A stretch of 64,000 nucleotides of DNA from Protea cynaroides (GCA_028583415.1 CM053270.1:7324342-7388341); one strand, 5' to 3'. Numbered from the stretch's first letter, positions 1 through 10,815 are shown. The notes: generated by a model from the letters alone, not told the origin. Translations and numbers: made by a program.

Positions 1-48
1 CTCAAACACAACAAACACTAAGTCACATAGGAAGGGATAGAATCATAC
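1..48 (-). other. Intron-like segment at gag/pro junction of element 1 (start of it only)
   Basis: Read on the minus strand, gag of element 1 reaches the conserved Asp-Val-Val-Thr-Gly junction and is followed by GTATGATT, the same donor-like sequence seen in elements 2 and 3. Reading on without splicing gives a stop within nine codons. The acceptor lies beyond the window edge, so the segment is incomplete. Its identity rests on the match to the two complete copies at 4207-4276 and 12546-12629. Confidence 0.6.
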
Positions 49-1335
49 CAGTAACCACATCAGGTGATGCGGCTGCCTCTTCAGTGGTGACTGCAAATAC
101 CTTTCCTTACTGCAGCAGTTGCTTCTTGGGTAGAGTACAGGTCCTTGCATAATGACCCAATTACTGGCAGTTGAAACATTTAACATTCTGGTTCTGTCCA
201 GCGAACTGTGGCGGTGGTGGTGCAGTAGTGTTCCTTGCAGGCACCACAGTGGACTGAGCCCCGTATGGGCGGAATGGTCTAGTATTGCCTCCACCTGAAG
301 TCTCAGTAGCAGGCCTCTTCAGTCCCCTGTTTTGAGCAAAGAAACTGTCTCTCCGGCTGGATTCAATTACCTGGCAATCTGTACATCTTCGTTATATATC
401 TTCTTCTCCAAACCCAAGACGTGCTCTCAGATACTTCCTCGTAATCCCATGGTGAACCTACGGGTCCTGGTCTCTTCTTCTTGCATGCTTGCCGGAGCAA
501 AGAAGAACAGCTCTTCATACCTTTGCTGGTAAGCATCAACAGTTGACTGAGACTGTTGCAAATTGAGGAACTCCTTCTCCATTTGATCTCTAAAGCTCTT
601 CGGCAAGTACTTATCGAAGAAAGCTCCTTTGAATGTTGCCCAATCGATCTGAGTGTGCTTTACCTCTAGGTATGACCGGGTAGAGTTCCACCAGGCATTG
701 ACATCTTCCTTGAGCATGTGCGTAGCAAACAACACCTTCTCATCTTCCGTACAAGTCATCAAACGGAAGTTCTTCTCTATTTCAGACACCCACTCTGCAG
801 GCCACAGTGGTTTCCCTAGTTTTCATGTGAAAGTAGGGGGTTTCAGCTTCAAGAACCTATCCACCGCTCGGCTTAGGTCATTCTGCCCCTTTGCATTCAT
901 TCTGTACCATGGTGGTGGGTACGGGTAGACTCCTTGATAGGCAGACGACGATGGAAATTGGTGTGGTGGTTGTAGATTCTGTCCTTGGCTCATCGGCCCA
1001 ATACTACCATCCATTGGCAGTATGGTGTTATTTCTTCCATACTCAGGCGTACCTCCTGTAGGAATATATCCTGGTGGCCTGAACATCTTCAGCATCTCGT
1101 TCAGGAATGTTTTCTGCTGAGCTTCCATCTGAAAAACTAAGTTTGTTACAATTGTCCAGGAGTTAGTGTGAGGAGGGCCTGGCAAATTTGTTGGTGCCCT
1201 GGGAATCTGGCCTTCTCCACTCTCTGAATTCAGGTTTTGCTCTTCAGCAGATCCTGTTTCCACATTGCCCTCGTCTTGGCGTACCCTGGAGTGGTGACGC
1301 CTTCGTGAGCCTCTACGACCGTTTCCGCCTACCAT
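49..1335 (-). pseudogene. Ty3/gypsy (Tekay/Del-like) gag, element 1, broken
   Basis: Retrotransposon capsid protein gene, start ATG at 1335 (MVGGNGRR, shared with the gag at 11165). The N-terminal region is Arg-rich, then Pro/Gly-rich. The retro-gag domain follows (about 820-430; motifs EKNFRL, FFDKYLP, DQMEKEF), then a zinc knuckle near 140-180. The frame is broken by a TGA at 823-825 where the relative has Gly, a TGA near 427, at least one further stop, a frame change near 290, and a stop inside the zinc knuckle (Cys-Gln-stop). It cannot make full-length Gag. Its pol would lie to the left of the window. Upstream on the minus strand lies a 2.5-kb leader, a PBS and an LTR stub, which together define element 1. 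Confidence 0.85.
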
Positions 1336-1479
1336 CTCAGATAAAGTATCTTGCTTGGATCTGAGAAGAAGACATAACACATGAGGTATAATCGAACAGT
1401 CATAATAGTGTTAGTCTTTAACATGTGCAAGACGAGAATCGTAACGGAAACTTAAATTGGAAATTTTAAAATTTTTCCC

Positions 1480-1745
1480 AAAATTTTCTGGCTTTGAATG
1501 GTTGTCCGGTCGCAACATACCGGTCGTGGCACTGTGTATGATAGTGCAACCGGTATGTCCAGGCGGACAAAAAAATTTTAGATTCCCGAGGGGTATCGAT
1601 CGATGTACCGGTCGCTACCCTGTAGGGTATGGAGCGACCAGTATAGTCGACCAGTCAGAATTTCTCTCCTGACCGAGGGGTACCGGTCGACTTTACCAGG
1701 GAGGTACCGGTCGATCGGTATGGGCAAAACCGTTGACTGGTATGC
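1480..1745. repeat. Cluster of short palindromes built on ACCGGT and related words
   Basis: About 250 bp contain repeated CCGGTCG, CCGGTAT and CGACCGGT-type words, several in inverted pairs that could fold into hairpins. It lies between gag of element 1 and the antisense ORF. Similar clusters with slightly different core words occur in the LTR of element 3 (ACCGGTTGCA) and of element 2 (TCGACCCT). Because the core is palindromic it reads alike on both strands. Role unknown; promoter-proximal position is an inference. Confidence 0.6.
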
Positions 1746-2300
1746 CCAAAATCTTCTTCTTTCTCTCCGGTGGCGATTCCTCTCTGGCTCTTCGAGTTGC
1801 TACAGTCCGACCGGTGATCTTAGAAGCCATTTTCTTCCGATCAAGACCTAGAACATCGCCTCTAAGTAAGTTCCTCCCTTCCATTCATACTTTTTACATC
1901 GTTTCTCTATGGTTTTATACCCAAAAACTAGGGTTTTCTTTGTTTAGGACATTCTAACTGTAGAAATCCTTTTTCTTCGGCTTAGGAAGGGTTTAGGGAC
2001 CCCTATGAGCAAAATCCCTCAACCAATTTGAGGTTCCACCGAACGGTTTTTGAAAAAATCAAATTTTTATGTTTTTGACCTAGGTTTTTCCCAAAAATCG
2101 AATTTTTTTTTGAAAATTCCTAAATTTCTTGTTGTTTTAATGAATGTTTGGATTCCATGAAGTGTTTGGGGGTTACCTAAGTCCTCCTCCCCAGGTTTTG
2201 GGTGAGTTCGAGGCTTTTGCTTAATTTGCTGTCATTATGCTGCCGAAATTTTGAAAATTCTAACAAATTTCTCATTATTTGTCTTTGTTTTGCTGTTTCA
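1746..2300 (+). other. Probable 5' region of the antisense ORF (untranslated, possible intron)
   Basis: No coding signal is evident. On the plus strand a pyrimidine-rich stretch ends at TCTAA followed by GTAAGTT near 1870, a good donor, and an acceptor-like CAG lies near 2312. This would fit a 5' untranslated exon plus intron of the PF20167-like ORF, but no transcript evidence is available. A minus-strand reading frame (1693-1884) looks incidental. Confidence 0.3.
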
Positions 2301-3531
2301 ATGGCTTAACGCAGAGGTGCCGACAAATTCTCATATGGTCTTGGCATGCACCACCCGCATCCACCTGTTCCACAGCTAGATGAGTGGTGGTTTCGTTCCG
2401 AGGCGGTGCAAGCCCGTTTTCCTTGGTTCGAGGGGAAGAATATTGAGTCAGGACAGCGGGTAAACCTGGAGCAGCTTCAACGGTTTGATGTGGAAGCCGC
2501 TTTTGATAGATTCGGGTGGTTGCCCGTCATTACTTATTCTGTACCCACCCGCCCCAACCTTGTCAAGCATTTCTACGCCAATCTGGAAATAGAGGGAGAT
2601 GTCAATGACTTCAGTCAGTGCAGGGAACTCCGCCTTACCGGTCTCGTCAAGGGTGTTCCCATCTCCTTCAACACTCATCAGCTCGCCGATCTCCTAGGGA
2701 TTCCCAATGATGGGGACTTGGTCTACTGTGCCCCTAAGATGAAGGGCTTCCTCACAGATGATTTGTGTCGGGAGATTTCGGAGCAGCTTCTTAACCTTGG
2801 AGCACCTATGAAGGCTGCCAACTTGAAACCTGTGCCTCAGGTATACAGTCGCATCATCCAGCACAATATTGTGCCTCAGAGCGGCCATTACAGTGAGTTG
2901 TCTCATCTCACTCAGTATTTGACCTATTGCGTCTGCACTGGGGAGCGGGTCTGTCTTCCCTACATCATCATCAGGACCATGCATCAGGGCTACTCTGCCC
3001 GATCAGGCCAGCAACCTTCCATACGGTCGACTCATCACCACTCTTCTGCGGCGATTATGAGTGGACATGAGGGGTGAGATTGCCGTTGAGGATACTATGA
3101 CTTCGGACATCGACTGGGATGCCATTCTTCAGATGCAGATGGAAAACCTGCCGATCAGCGATGAGGACTTGGAGGCTCATCCTCGCCCACTCAGGAGGGT
3201 AGCAGCCGCAACAACAGCAGCAGCAGCAGCCAATGCGGCTCATGCAGTAGATGCAGGGGGTGATGATGAGGGTGGCGATGATCAGATGGAGGATGTTTCA
3301 GCGCCAGCACCACAGCCCACACATGCAGCGGGACCATCTCAGCTTCCTCCCGACACCGTGATGGGTATGTTCACGGAGATCAGGGACGCTCAGCGTGAGA
3401 TGAGCCGTGACTTGGGGCGCTTGGCTCGCAGCCTCCGAGTCACTCAAGAGCAGGTGCACTGGTTCAGGGTCACCTATGAGCGTGATTATGATATTGCCGA
3501 TCCTATTCCTCCTATGCCCCCAACCCCATGA
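2301..3531 (+). pseudogene. Antisense ORF, putative plant transposon protein (PF20167-like), damaged
   Basis: The ORF is on the plus strand, opposite to element 1, inside that element's leader. The 243-codon stretch 2346-3077 carries the conserved block Phe-Tyr-Ala-Asn-Leu, LTGLVKGVPISF and LADLLGIP, typical of the 'putative plant transposon protein' domain. The second stretch 3061-3531 supplies the C-terminal part: an acidic region, an Ala run, and a Glu/Arg-rich helix with DTVMGMFTEIRDAQ. The likely original start is ATG at 2301, but codon 3 is TAA (probably from CAA). A frameshift near 3005-3012 and an in-frame TGA at 3057-3059 separate the halves. The family function is unknown; such ORFs are common in plant LTR elements. 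Three lesions argue that this copy is dead. Family assignment is from motif recognition only. Confidence 0.65.
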
Positions 3532-3845
3532 TAGAGTTCTTATTTTTCCTCTCTTCACAGTACAGTTTATGTAACAGGGTAACTGTCCGGCTTGTGGATT
3601 GTACCCTGTAGCACTATTAACTTATCACTTTTTAACATTTTTAATATTTTAATAGAAGTTTGTTGTTTTTCTATCTAGAGCATGTGCATCTATTAATTTC
3701 ATATTCAATATAGTATGTTATGCTCTTTCTTATTTAGTCTCAGGCATCAAACAAGTGCTTAAGGTGTGTTCTTATTAAGGCTTTTAAATTTTTCCGTTCA
3801 TTGACTCAGTTAAGTGCAATATGGTCCGTTGGACAAAGCCTAAGA
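3532..3845. other. Leader of element 1 next to the PBS; no gene seen
   Basis: AT-rich stretch between the end of the antisense ORF and the PBS. I see no reading frame or RNA gene. It would hold the 3' untranslated part of the antisense ORF and the first part of element 1's leader read from the other strand. Confidence 0.4.
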
Positions 3846-3857
3846 GCTCTGACACCA
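3846..3857 (-). other. Primer binding site of element 1 (tRNA-Met type)
   Basis: Minus-strand TGGTGTCAGAGC differs at one base from the usual plant initiator-Met PBS TGGTATCAGAGC. It lies 3 nt inside the LTR end (GGGGTGTGACA at 3861-3871). This fixes the orientation of element 1: LTR to the right, gag to the left. Confidence 0.75.
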
Positions 3858-3860
3858 AGT

Positions 3861-3975
3861 TGTCACACCCCAATTCCGGCTGAACTAGAAGTGTGAGTGA
3901 AAAGTCACTGAACCAACGGTTCACACCAGGATCTCAATAAGACTGTGTCCACTCATACAAACCATTGCACATAAC
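3861..3975 (-). mobile_element. Stub of the 5' LTR of element 1
   Basis: On the minus strand this matches the last ~110 bp of the LTR of element 3 (18580-18687): TTGAGATCCTGGTGTGAACC, then a TTCAGCCGGAATTGGGGTGTGACA-type end. The homology stops near 3975, where plus-strand gag sequence of element 2 begins. The LTR is therefore cut off by the junction with element 2. Confidence 0.75.
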
Positions 3976-3983
3976 CACAATCA

Positions 3984-4206
3984 GAATATAAGCCTTTCCG
4001 TCCTCAGAATTTTGCAACTGCACCAAAGTATACTGCAGCAGCTCAACCACAGCCAAAGCCAAATTCTGAAGCCCCGAAGTGTTATAACTGCAACCAACCA
4101 GGGCATATGGCAAGAGAGTGTCCAAAACCCAAGAAGCAGTTACATCAAGGACGGGTATATGCTGTTACATCAGAGGATGCAGCCGCATCGCCCGATGTGG
4201 TCACAG
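3984..4206 (+). pseudogene. 3' end of gag of element 2 (5'-truncated)
   Basis: Open frame starting inside gag (PFRPQNFATAP), then a Gln/Pro/Ala-rich stretch, then an intact CCHC zinc knuckle (Cys-x2-Cys-x4-His-x4-Cys at about 4080-4121), then VYAVTSEDAAASPDVVTG. The N-terminal two thirds of gag, leader, PBS and 5' LTR are missing; the frame runs straight into the inverted LTR stub of element 1. It joins pol in frame only if the 70-nt segment 4207-4276 is removed. Confidence 0.8.
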
Positions 4207-4276
4207 GTATGACCGAAACTTTTAAGATTATAATTACACTGATTGAGTATGTAGACTAAGTAAAAACGGATCACAG
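4207..4276 (+). other. Putative 70-nt intron between gag and pol, element 2
   Basis: Starts GTATGA and ends ATCACAG, giving TCACAG/GTATGA ... TCACAG/GTATCG. Gag is in frame 0 and pol in frame 1; removing exactly these 70 nt fuses them as ...VVTG-IVPINGVPARVLFDSG, the usual gag-protease sequence of this clade. If retained, Gag ends at TAA 4257-4259, inside the motif GACTAAG, which also resembles a branch point. Element 3 has an equivalent 84-nt segment. Splicing itself is inferred. Confidence 0.7.
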
Positions 4277-7200
4277 GTATCGTACCTATCAATGGCGTAC
4301 CCGCCAGAGTACTCTTTGATTCAGGAGCTACTCATTCATTTATATCTGTGTCGTTTGGAAAGAAGACCAATCTGCCCATCAAAACATTAGACTACAAATT
4401 ACTTATACGGTCACCGATGGGATTAGAAGTGGAATTAGAGAAAGGTTATGGACCATGTCCAGTTCTCATTGGAGAGCAGACCTTGGATGCAACCTTAATA
4501 CAACTTGAGATGGCAGACTTTGACGTCATCTTGGGAATGGACTGGTTAGCTCGGCACTCTGCAAATTTGTTGTGCGCCGAGAAGAAGCTAACGTTTAAAG
4601 ACAAAGAAGGAGCAGAATTCTGTTTCTCGGGAACCAAACTTCCCAGGAGACGCAAGCTCATACTCTCAGCATTAAAGGCTAAGAAGTGCCTTGAGAAAGG
4701 AGCGGTCGGATATCTAGTATCAGTGGTCGACCTAACCAAGGACGTGCCACAAATGGAAGATATTGATGTAGTGCGAGATTTTCCTGATGTATTTCCGGAG
4801 GAACTACCCAGATTACCACCTGACCGAGCCACGGAGTTTGTAATAGACTTGATACCTGGAGCCGCACCGGTATCAAAAGCACCTTATAGAATGGCTCTTA
4901 CGGAACTGAAGGAATTAAAAGTGCAACTACAAGAACTGCTAGATAAGGGTTATATTAGACCCAGTATATCTCCATGGGGAGCACCAGTGTTGTTCGTAAA
5001 GAAGAAAGATGGTAGCGTTCGGTTATGTATCGACTATAGAGAGTTGAATAAGCTGACAATCAAGAATCGATATCCACTACCCAGGATCGATGACTTGTTC
5101 GATCAGTTACAAGGAGCGAAGGTATTTTCAAAGATCGATCTTCGATCAGGCTATCATCAATTGAAGATTAAAGAAGGTGACATTCTGAAGACAGCTTTCC
5201 GGACAAGATACGGACATTATGAATTCTTAGTGATGTCCTTCGGACTAACTAATGCACCGACAACGTTCATGGAACTTATGAACCGAGTTTTCCACGATAT
5301 GTTGGACACGTCGGTGATAGTATTTATTGATGACATATTGGTATACTCCAAGGATAAGGAAACCCATGTCAAGAACCTAAACGCAGCCCTACAGCGTTTA
5401 AGGAAAGAGAAGTTATACGCCAAATTTTCAAAGTGTGAGTTTTGGCTAAGCGAAGTCGCATTTTTAGGCCATGTAGTATCCGCGGAAGGAATCAAAGTGG
5501 ACCCCAGTAAGATCGAAGCTATTGTGAAGTGGGAAGCACCAAAGAGCGTCTCAGAAATTAGAAGTTTTCTGGGTCTAGCTGGATATTACCGGAGATTCAT
5601 AGAAGACTATTCTCGGATTGCCGTACCTCTCACCAGTTTGACCAAGAAAGGAGAAAAGTTTGTATGGACGGATAAGTGTGAAAAGAGCTTTCAAACATTG
5701 AAGACCAGATTGATATCCACTCCAATTTTAACCATTCCCGTTCCGGAACAGACGTTTACTTTATATACTGATGCATCGGGATTGAGACTAGGATGTGTGC
5801 TTATGCAAGGAGAACAAGTAGTTGCGTATGCATCGAGACAGTTGAAGGTACATGAGAAAAATTACCCAACCCATGATTTGGAATTAGCGGCAGTAGTACA
5901 TGCTATCAAGATATGGAGACACTACCTATACGGAGAGAAATTTCAGATTAAGTCGGACCATAAAAGTCTTACTTATCTATTTAATCAGAAGGAGTTAAAT
6001 ATGAGACAGAGAAGATGGCTGGAACTATTGAAAGACTATAATTGTGATATCCAGTATCATCCGGGAAAAGCGAATGTGGTAGCGGATGCATTGAGCAGGA
6101 AAACAATGATAAAATCTCAAGGAGAAACCAGCACGACTGCAACAATGTATACCAATGGAATGGTGTTTAATCACGGCAACGAGCAGTATGTGATAAATAC
6201 ACCGGATGGATCAACCAACCAAGGGTTCCTTCATCGGTTTTCAAATATGTTCGCGGCATTGAAGATTATACCGGATATAGTGGACGAAGTGAAGACAGCT
6301 ATCAAAGCAGATCCTTATCTGAGAACAGTACAAGAAGATATTGAGAAAGGTAGGACTAACCCTGAGTTCACCTTGGACGACGAGAAGGTACTGAAATACA
6401 AAGGAAGAATATGTGTACCCGAAACAGAAAGTGTAGACATTAGACACCGACTCATGAAAGAAGCCCATACCACCATCTACTCGGTACATCCTGGAAGTAC
6501 AAAAATGTATCATGATCTAAAGGAACTGTATTGGTGGAGGGGAATGAAGGCAGATGTAGCCAAGTTCGTGTCTCAATGCCTAAATTGTCAGAAGGTAAAG
6601 GCGGAACGACAAAGACCCGCAGGACTGTTACAACCATTACCGGAACCAGCATGGAAATGGGACTGCATCACTATGGACTTCGTCACAGGACTACCATTGA
6701 CTCCTCGAGTAGTTGACGCAGTTTGGGTGATTGTAGACCGTTTGACTAAGACAGCTCGCTTCATACCGATACGACCCCAATATACACTCGAAAGGTTAGC
6801 AAAGCTGTATGTGGATAACATTGTTCGGTTACACGGTGTTCCAGAAAGCATTGTGTCCGATAGAGATCCACGATTTACTTTCAAATTTTGGGAAGGACTG
6901 CAAAAGGCCATGGGTACAACATTGAAGTTCAGTACTGCATTCCACCGACAGACTGACGGACAGTCGGAGCGTACCATTCAGATTTTAGAAGATATGCTAC
7001 GAGCATGTGTGATTGATTTCAAGGGATCATGGGACGAGAAGTTACCATTGATCGAGTTCGCTTACAATAACAGCTATCAGACTACTATACAGATGTCACC
7101 TTATGAAGCATTGTATGGTAGGAAGTGTCGAACTCCCTTGTTTTGGAATGAAGTTGGAGAACGTAGTATCGTTGGACCAGAATTTGTTGAAGAGACTTGT

Positions 7201-7767
7201 CGAGTGGTCGACATCATCGAGGAAAGAGTAAGAGTAGCTCAGAACCGTCAGAAGCAATACGCAGATACTCGACGAAGAGATCTAGAGTTCTCCGTAGGCG
7301 AAAAAGTATTCTTGAAAGTATCGCCTATGCGAGGATTGAAGAGGTTCGGACAGAAAGGAAAACTAAGTCCAAGATATGTTGGACCATATGAGATTCTGGC
7401 TAAGCGTGGAAAAGTAGCTTATCAGTTAGCATTACCACCATCTATGTCAAGTGTGCATGACGTATTTCACATATCCTTATTGAAGAAGTATGTCAAAGAC
7501 CCAACACATGTGTTGACAGTAGATTTGCCGAAACTGACTGATGATTTGACATTTAAAGTAATACCAACGGAAATCACTAGTCGAAAGGTTCAACGTCTAC
7601 GCAACAGAGATATCTACTATGTTAAGGTCACATGGAAAAGTAGAGAGATGGAAGAGATTACATGGGAGGAAGAAAATGCTATGAGGAAGCAATACCCTGA
7701 CTTGTTTGACTCAGAAGGTACGTACAATTTCGAGGACGAAATTTTTATAAGTTGGGGGGAGTTGTAA
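4277..7767 (+). CDS. pol: Ty3/gypsy chromovirus-type pol polyprotein, element 2
   Basis: Open for 3491 nt; the first Met is at 4348 but the protease motif DSGATHSF (about 4318-4341) lies before it, so the true frame starts at the splice junction. Order: aspartic protease; reverse transcriptase (FVKKKDGSVRLCIDY near residue 215 from the Met, catalytic FIDDIL near 325); RNase H (YTDAS near 473, DHKSL, DALSR); integrase with an HHCC finger (about 707-750) and D, D, E (TMDF, SDRD, SERT near 776, 837, 873); then a chromodomain-like tail (about 1031-1127, TWEEE). No stop or frameshift is seen. FHRQTDG replaces the usual FHPQTDG. The stop TAA lies inside the first bases of the 3' LTR. The pol looks intact, but the element lacks its 5' half. 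Confidence 0.92.
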
Positions 7768-8126
7768 GACCCGTGTCAACCTAACCCGGTCTTACCACCT
7801 TGAACCAGGTTTACCCATCATGGTCGAGTCAAATGGACTAAGGGCATGAAGGAGATCGAGATCCCAGGTATAAAGTCGACCTAAAAACATTTAATTTTAG
7901 GGGAGGGTCGCACACCCAGCTAAGCAGGGTCGGACCTCCCAAAACAGAAAGTCAGACCCTCAGTTTTTAAGGGAGGGTCGGACAGCTTAAGACCCTAGGG
8001 TCGACGGGATCATCGACCCTCCCATCGACCCTCGGTTTCTGACGAAACTGAAATTAGGAAATTTCCTAATTTTCGGTTGGGATTCTTTCCAAATCTCAAT
8101 GGGATTATTATAGGACATTCCTAGTC

Positions 8127-8134
8127 TATTTAAA
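8127..8134 (+). promoter_or_regulatory. TATA-like box in LTR of element 2
   Basis: TATTTAAA, followed about 30 bp downstream by a pyrimidine-rich stretch and then a purine-rich leader (GAGAGAAAGAGAGG). This is the best candidate for the start of the retrotransposon transcript. A donor-like CAG/GTATGG occurs near 8277, and a second one, TAAG/GTGAGG, at 8803. Confidence 0.45.
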
Positions 8135-9068
8135 GGACGTCCCTAAGCCACTTTCACTCCTTTCACAACCCTAATTGAATTGAGAGAAAGAGAGGAGAAG
8201 GAAAAGAGGAAGAAGAGAGGCAAGGAGGAAGACTTAGCAAAAAGGAGAAGAATTGCAGAGAAAAGTAATCTTCTCAGGTATGGATACTAATTCCATGAGT
8301 TTCTACAGACCTTAGGTTAGATATGGTTGAGTGTAGGATTTCGGAGAAACCCAAACCATCCATCCATGGTTAGGCTTTCATGGTAAACCATAGGAGGATG
8401 CACGAAAGCTATCTAGATGAATCATACATGGTTCTAGACCATGGAATGAATGTTGAGTGAATGTAGGAAGCAAGTCATAGGACCCCAAACACGAAGAATG
8501 GATTAAAAAGTGGAAATTGGACCAGAGTGCACCAAAGGGTGCACCGAGGGTCGATAGACCATCCGACCCTAGGTGTTTCGACCATCGACCCTCGGCATTC
8601 GGGAAGTCCAGAATGCTGGGAGGGTCGATAGACCCATCGACCCTAGCATCGACCCTAGCATCGACCCTCAGTTGACAGAATGGTTTTTAAATTCTGAATT
8701 AATTCTAATTAAATTCTATCGATTTTGTTAGGTTTGCTAGCAATATAATAACATTATAAAGGTGATTTTAAAACTTGGAAAAGTATCTATTAGCAAGCTA
8801 AGGTGAGGAACCTTAACCCCAAACTAAATTGGTTAATAATAAACTATTTTTCTTTTCTTGAGTCCTATGCCATGTTTGATTCTATGCGAATATGATTGCA
8901 ATGTGCATACAGCATGCCATCCAATATTTCTATTACTTGTTCATGCATATTTATTTTATTGTTTATAACATGATGATGATGATGATGATAGGAATAGGCA
9001 TGTGCTTGTATGTGTGTGGTTGATGTGCTTGATGCGAGCGAGTATTAGGGGAGGTGTGATGAGAACGT

Positions 9069-9505
9069 TAATAAACGTTAACCTTTGGCGGGTCTCAGCA
9101 CTTTAGCTCTATCTCTAACTCAAGTCTTGTGCATTGACATCGTTGTATTGCCATTATCTTAGCGGAACTATTATGTCGTAGGGTATCAGGGGAGGTGGTC
9201 TCGGTCCTTGTAGTCTCTGACTCTACCGGGGGGCCTTAGCTCTATCTCTATGGGCATTCTGAGGGATGTTGGGGTGAGGCCTTGGATACACTGTTTGGCA
9301 TTAGGATTGGTTAGCAGCGAGCCCAGTTTGCAAGCCCTCGCTAACAGGGGCTTACGTGTTGGTATAGCATTGTATAGCAATAAACGTTAACCTTTGTTGT
9401 ATAATGTTATGGTAGGGTGGATGGGGACGACGATAAACGTTAACCTTCGGGCGGGCTTCCACACCCTGTGTATAGAGGCGGTGTCAATAAACGTTAACCT
9501 TTGAC
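9069..9505 (+). repeat. Four copies of ATAAACGTTAACCTT in the LTR of element 2
   Basis: The 15-mer recurs near 9070, 9383, 9434 and 9487, each copy followed by TTG or TCG-type sequence and separated by unrelated bases. It contains the palindromes AACGTT and GTTAAC. All copies lie inside the putative LTR intron 8803-9652. They could be protein-binding sites or remnants of a tandem array. Confidence 0.7.
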
Positions 9506-9654
9506 CACCCAACCTTTCTATTGCACATTGCAAACTATAAACCAAGACCAAAGATATGAATTGACTTTTTGCATGCATATGTATTGTTGCATTGTTTTGG
9601 CTACTCACTGAGCCGTGTTGTGTGCTCACCCCTCGACGTCGAATATTTTTAGTT

Positions 9655-9786
9655 GATGATGCAGGATATACTGTTGAAGATTTTATGAACCTGTCAGCGT
9701 ATGGAACTGTAGCAGCTATGGAAGTTGGAGCTGAAGACAATACACACGACTCCTCTTGCGAGTGCAACTCGTGTGTATTCGATTAG
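9655..9786 (+). CDS. Small conserved reading frame inside LTR of element 2 (CECxxC peptide)
   Basis: Directly after an acceptor-like ATATTTTTAG (9643-9652) a frame of 43 codons plus stop encodes DDAGYTVEDF, YGTVAAM and a Cys-Glu-Cys-x-x-Cys-Val end. The LTR of element 3 encodes a homologous peptide with the same length, phase and stop position. About 13 of 23 shared residues use a different synonymous codon, which is what selection on a protein would leave. The true start is unknown: the upstream in-frame sequence has no convincing ATG, so it may be the last exon of a spliced mRNA or use an internal Met. No known family is recognised. Confidence 0.5.
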   Translation, partial: DDAGYTVEDFMNLSAYGTVAAMEVGAEDNTHDSSCECNSCVFD

Positions 9787-10111
9787 ATATTTTTTTGTAA
9801 TTTTCTTTATTGGATTTATAAGACATGTATTTGGTATTTAAATATTTATGTCTCGGTTAATCACCGAATAATTTGCCATTATTTATGGATATCATCTTAG
9901 TTCTCAGTTCATATTATTTATAAATTTTCCACTATTGTGTATTACTCTGATTATAATTGTGGATGCGTGTTAAGTTTGGATAACGCGGGGATAGCCTATA
10001 AGAGATCCCGGACCGGACTATAAGGACTGGTTGAACCGTTGGTTATTTGGCGGTTCATCACACAGGTCAATGAAGTGTACGGAATCAGGTGGTGTGACCC
10101 ATAAGCCCTGA

Positions 10112-10815
10112 TGGGGCTTGGTATGTCTAGGGGTATCGGGGGGAGGACGTGGGATTGTGGTTCTTCCCGCCCGCGGACTCGAGTCCTATCTCCATAGCGG
10201 AGTAAGTGATGTGGGGCAACAACAGTAGTGTGGTAGGTGCCTGACTGTTGGGTGTGCTCACACTCTCGTGCATGGAGGTGCGGTGGCCGCCAAACCTTAC
10301 CATAGCACATTTGCAAGTTATACCTGGCCCAAATTGTAATGTTATCTCATGCATATTGTACTGTTGCATTGGTTTTGTACTTACTGAGCTAAGTTGTGAG
10401 CTCACCAGATATATCTATATTCTTTTCAGATTTGGATGCAGGATACACTGTTGACGACTTCGTGACTGCTCCCGTTTATGGTACGGTTGCTGCCATGGAT
10501 ACCCAAGCAGAAGAGGACGAGCATGATGTGTCATGCGAGTGCTCGTTCTGTGTCTACTCACAGTGACTTGGGATTATTTTCTGTTAAATCTTGTAATAAA
10601 TATTATTTAATTTTGATGGATGATGGTATAACTTGGATATTTATTTAAATTACAATTTAGTTCTTGGCTCATTTATTATTTCCGCTGCTATGTATTATTT
10701 CTCTGATCATGTTAGTTTGCTTGGGAATGATTGGTTGACACGGTCTATTGAGATCCTGGTGTGAACCGTGACTTATAGCCAGTTTACTCACACTTCTGGT
10801 TCAGCCGGAATTGGG
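10112..10815 (+). mobile_element. Truncated 5' LTR of element 3
   Basis: The last ~700 bp of the LTR, nearly identical to 17990-18680 (about a dozen differences by eye). The first ~1.8 kb, including the promoter region, are gone. Only one of the three internal ~65-bp repeats remains. At the right end the match stops at GGAATTGGG; the final GTGTGACA and the PBS are absent. It abuts the LTR of element 2. Confidence 0.8.
10432..10566 (+). CDS. LTR-encoded CECxxC peptide, 5' LTR copy of element 3
   Basis: Same 44-codon frame as 18296-18430, with the same acceptor-like TTCTTTTCAG just before it. It reads LDAGYTVDDF, YGTVAAMD and CECSFCVYSQ before TGA. In a transcript of a complete element this position would lie upstream of gag, so it could act as a leader peptide or upstream ORF. 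Here the promoter part of the LTR is missing. Confidence 0.45.
   Translation: MDAGYTVDDFVTAPVYGTVAAMDTQAEEDEHDVSCECSFCVYSQ

Larger units (their letters stand above)
7763..10099 (+). mobile_element. 3' LTR of element 2
   Basis: Begins TGTAAGACCC just after the polypurine tract (TTGGGGGGAGT) and runs about 2.3 kb to GGTGGTGTGAC near 10099, matching the GGGGTGTGACA end of the related LTRs. The 3' border is approximate because truncated LTR of element 3 follows directly. Contains TCGACCCT/AGGGTCGA palindromic words (7900-8040 and 8540-8670), a TATA-like box, splice-like sites, four ATAAACGTTAACCTT copies, and a conserved small reading frame at 9655-9786. The 5' partner is missing, so the insertion cannot be dated. 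Confidence 0.8.

Noticed and set aside
1693..1884. Minus-strand 63-codon ORF with a basic MASKITGRTVATRRAR start
   Set aside because: Looks like the complement of a plus-strand pyrimidine-rich leader; no counterpart in element 3's leader.
3160..3260. Poly-Ala coding tract as a microsatellite-only feature
   Set aside because: It lies within the C-terminal half of the antisense ORF and is better described as part of that protein.
9996..10454. Several ORFs on both strands in the 5' LTR stub, repeated at 17871-18318
   Set aside because: They recur because the LTR is repeated; they overlap in conflicting frames and lack a relative in the LTR of element 2, unlike the CECxxC frame.
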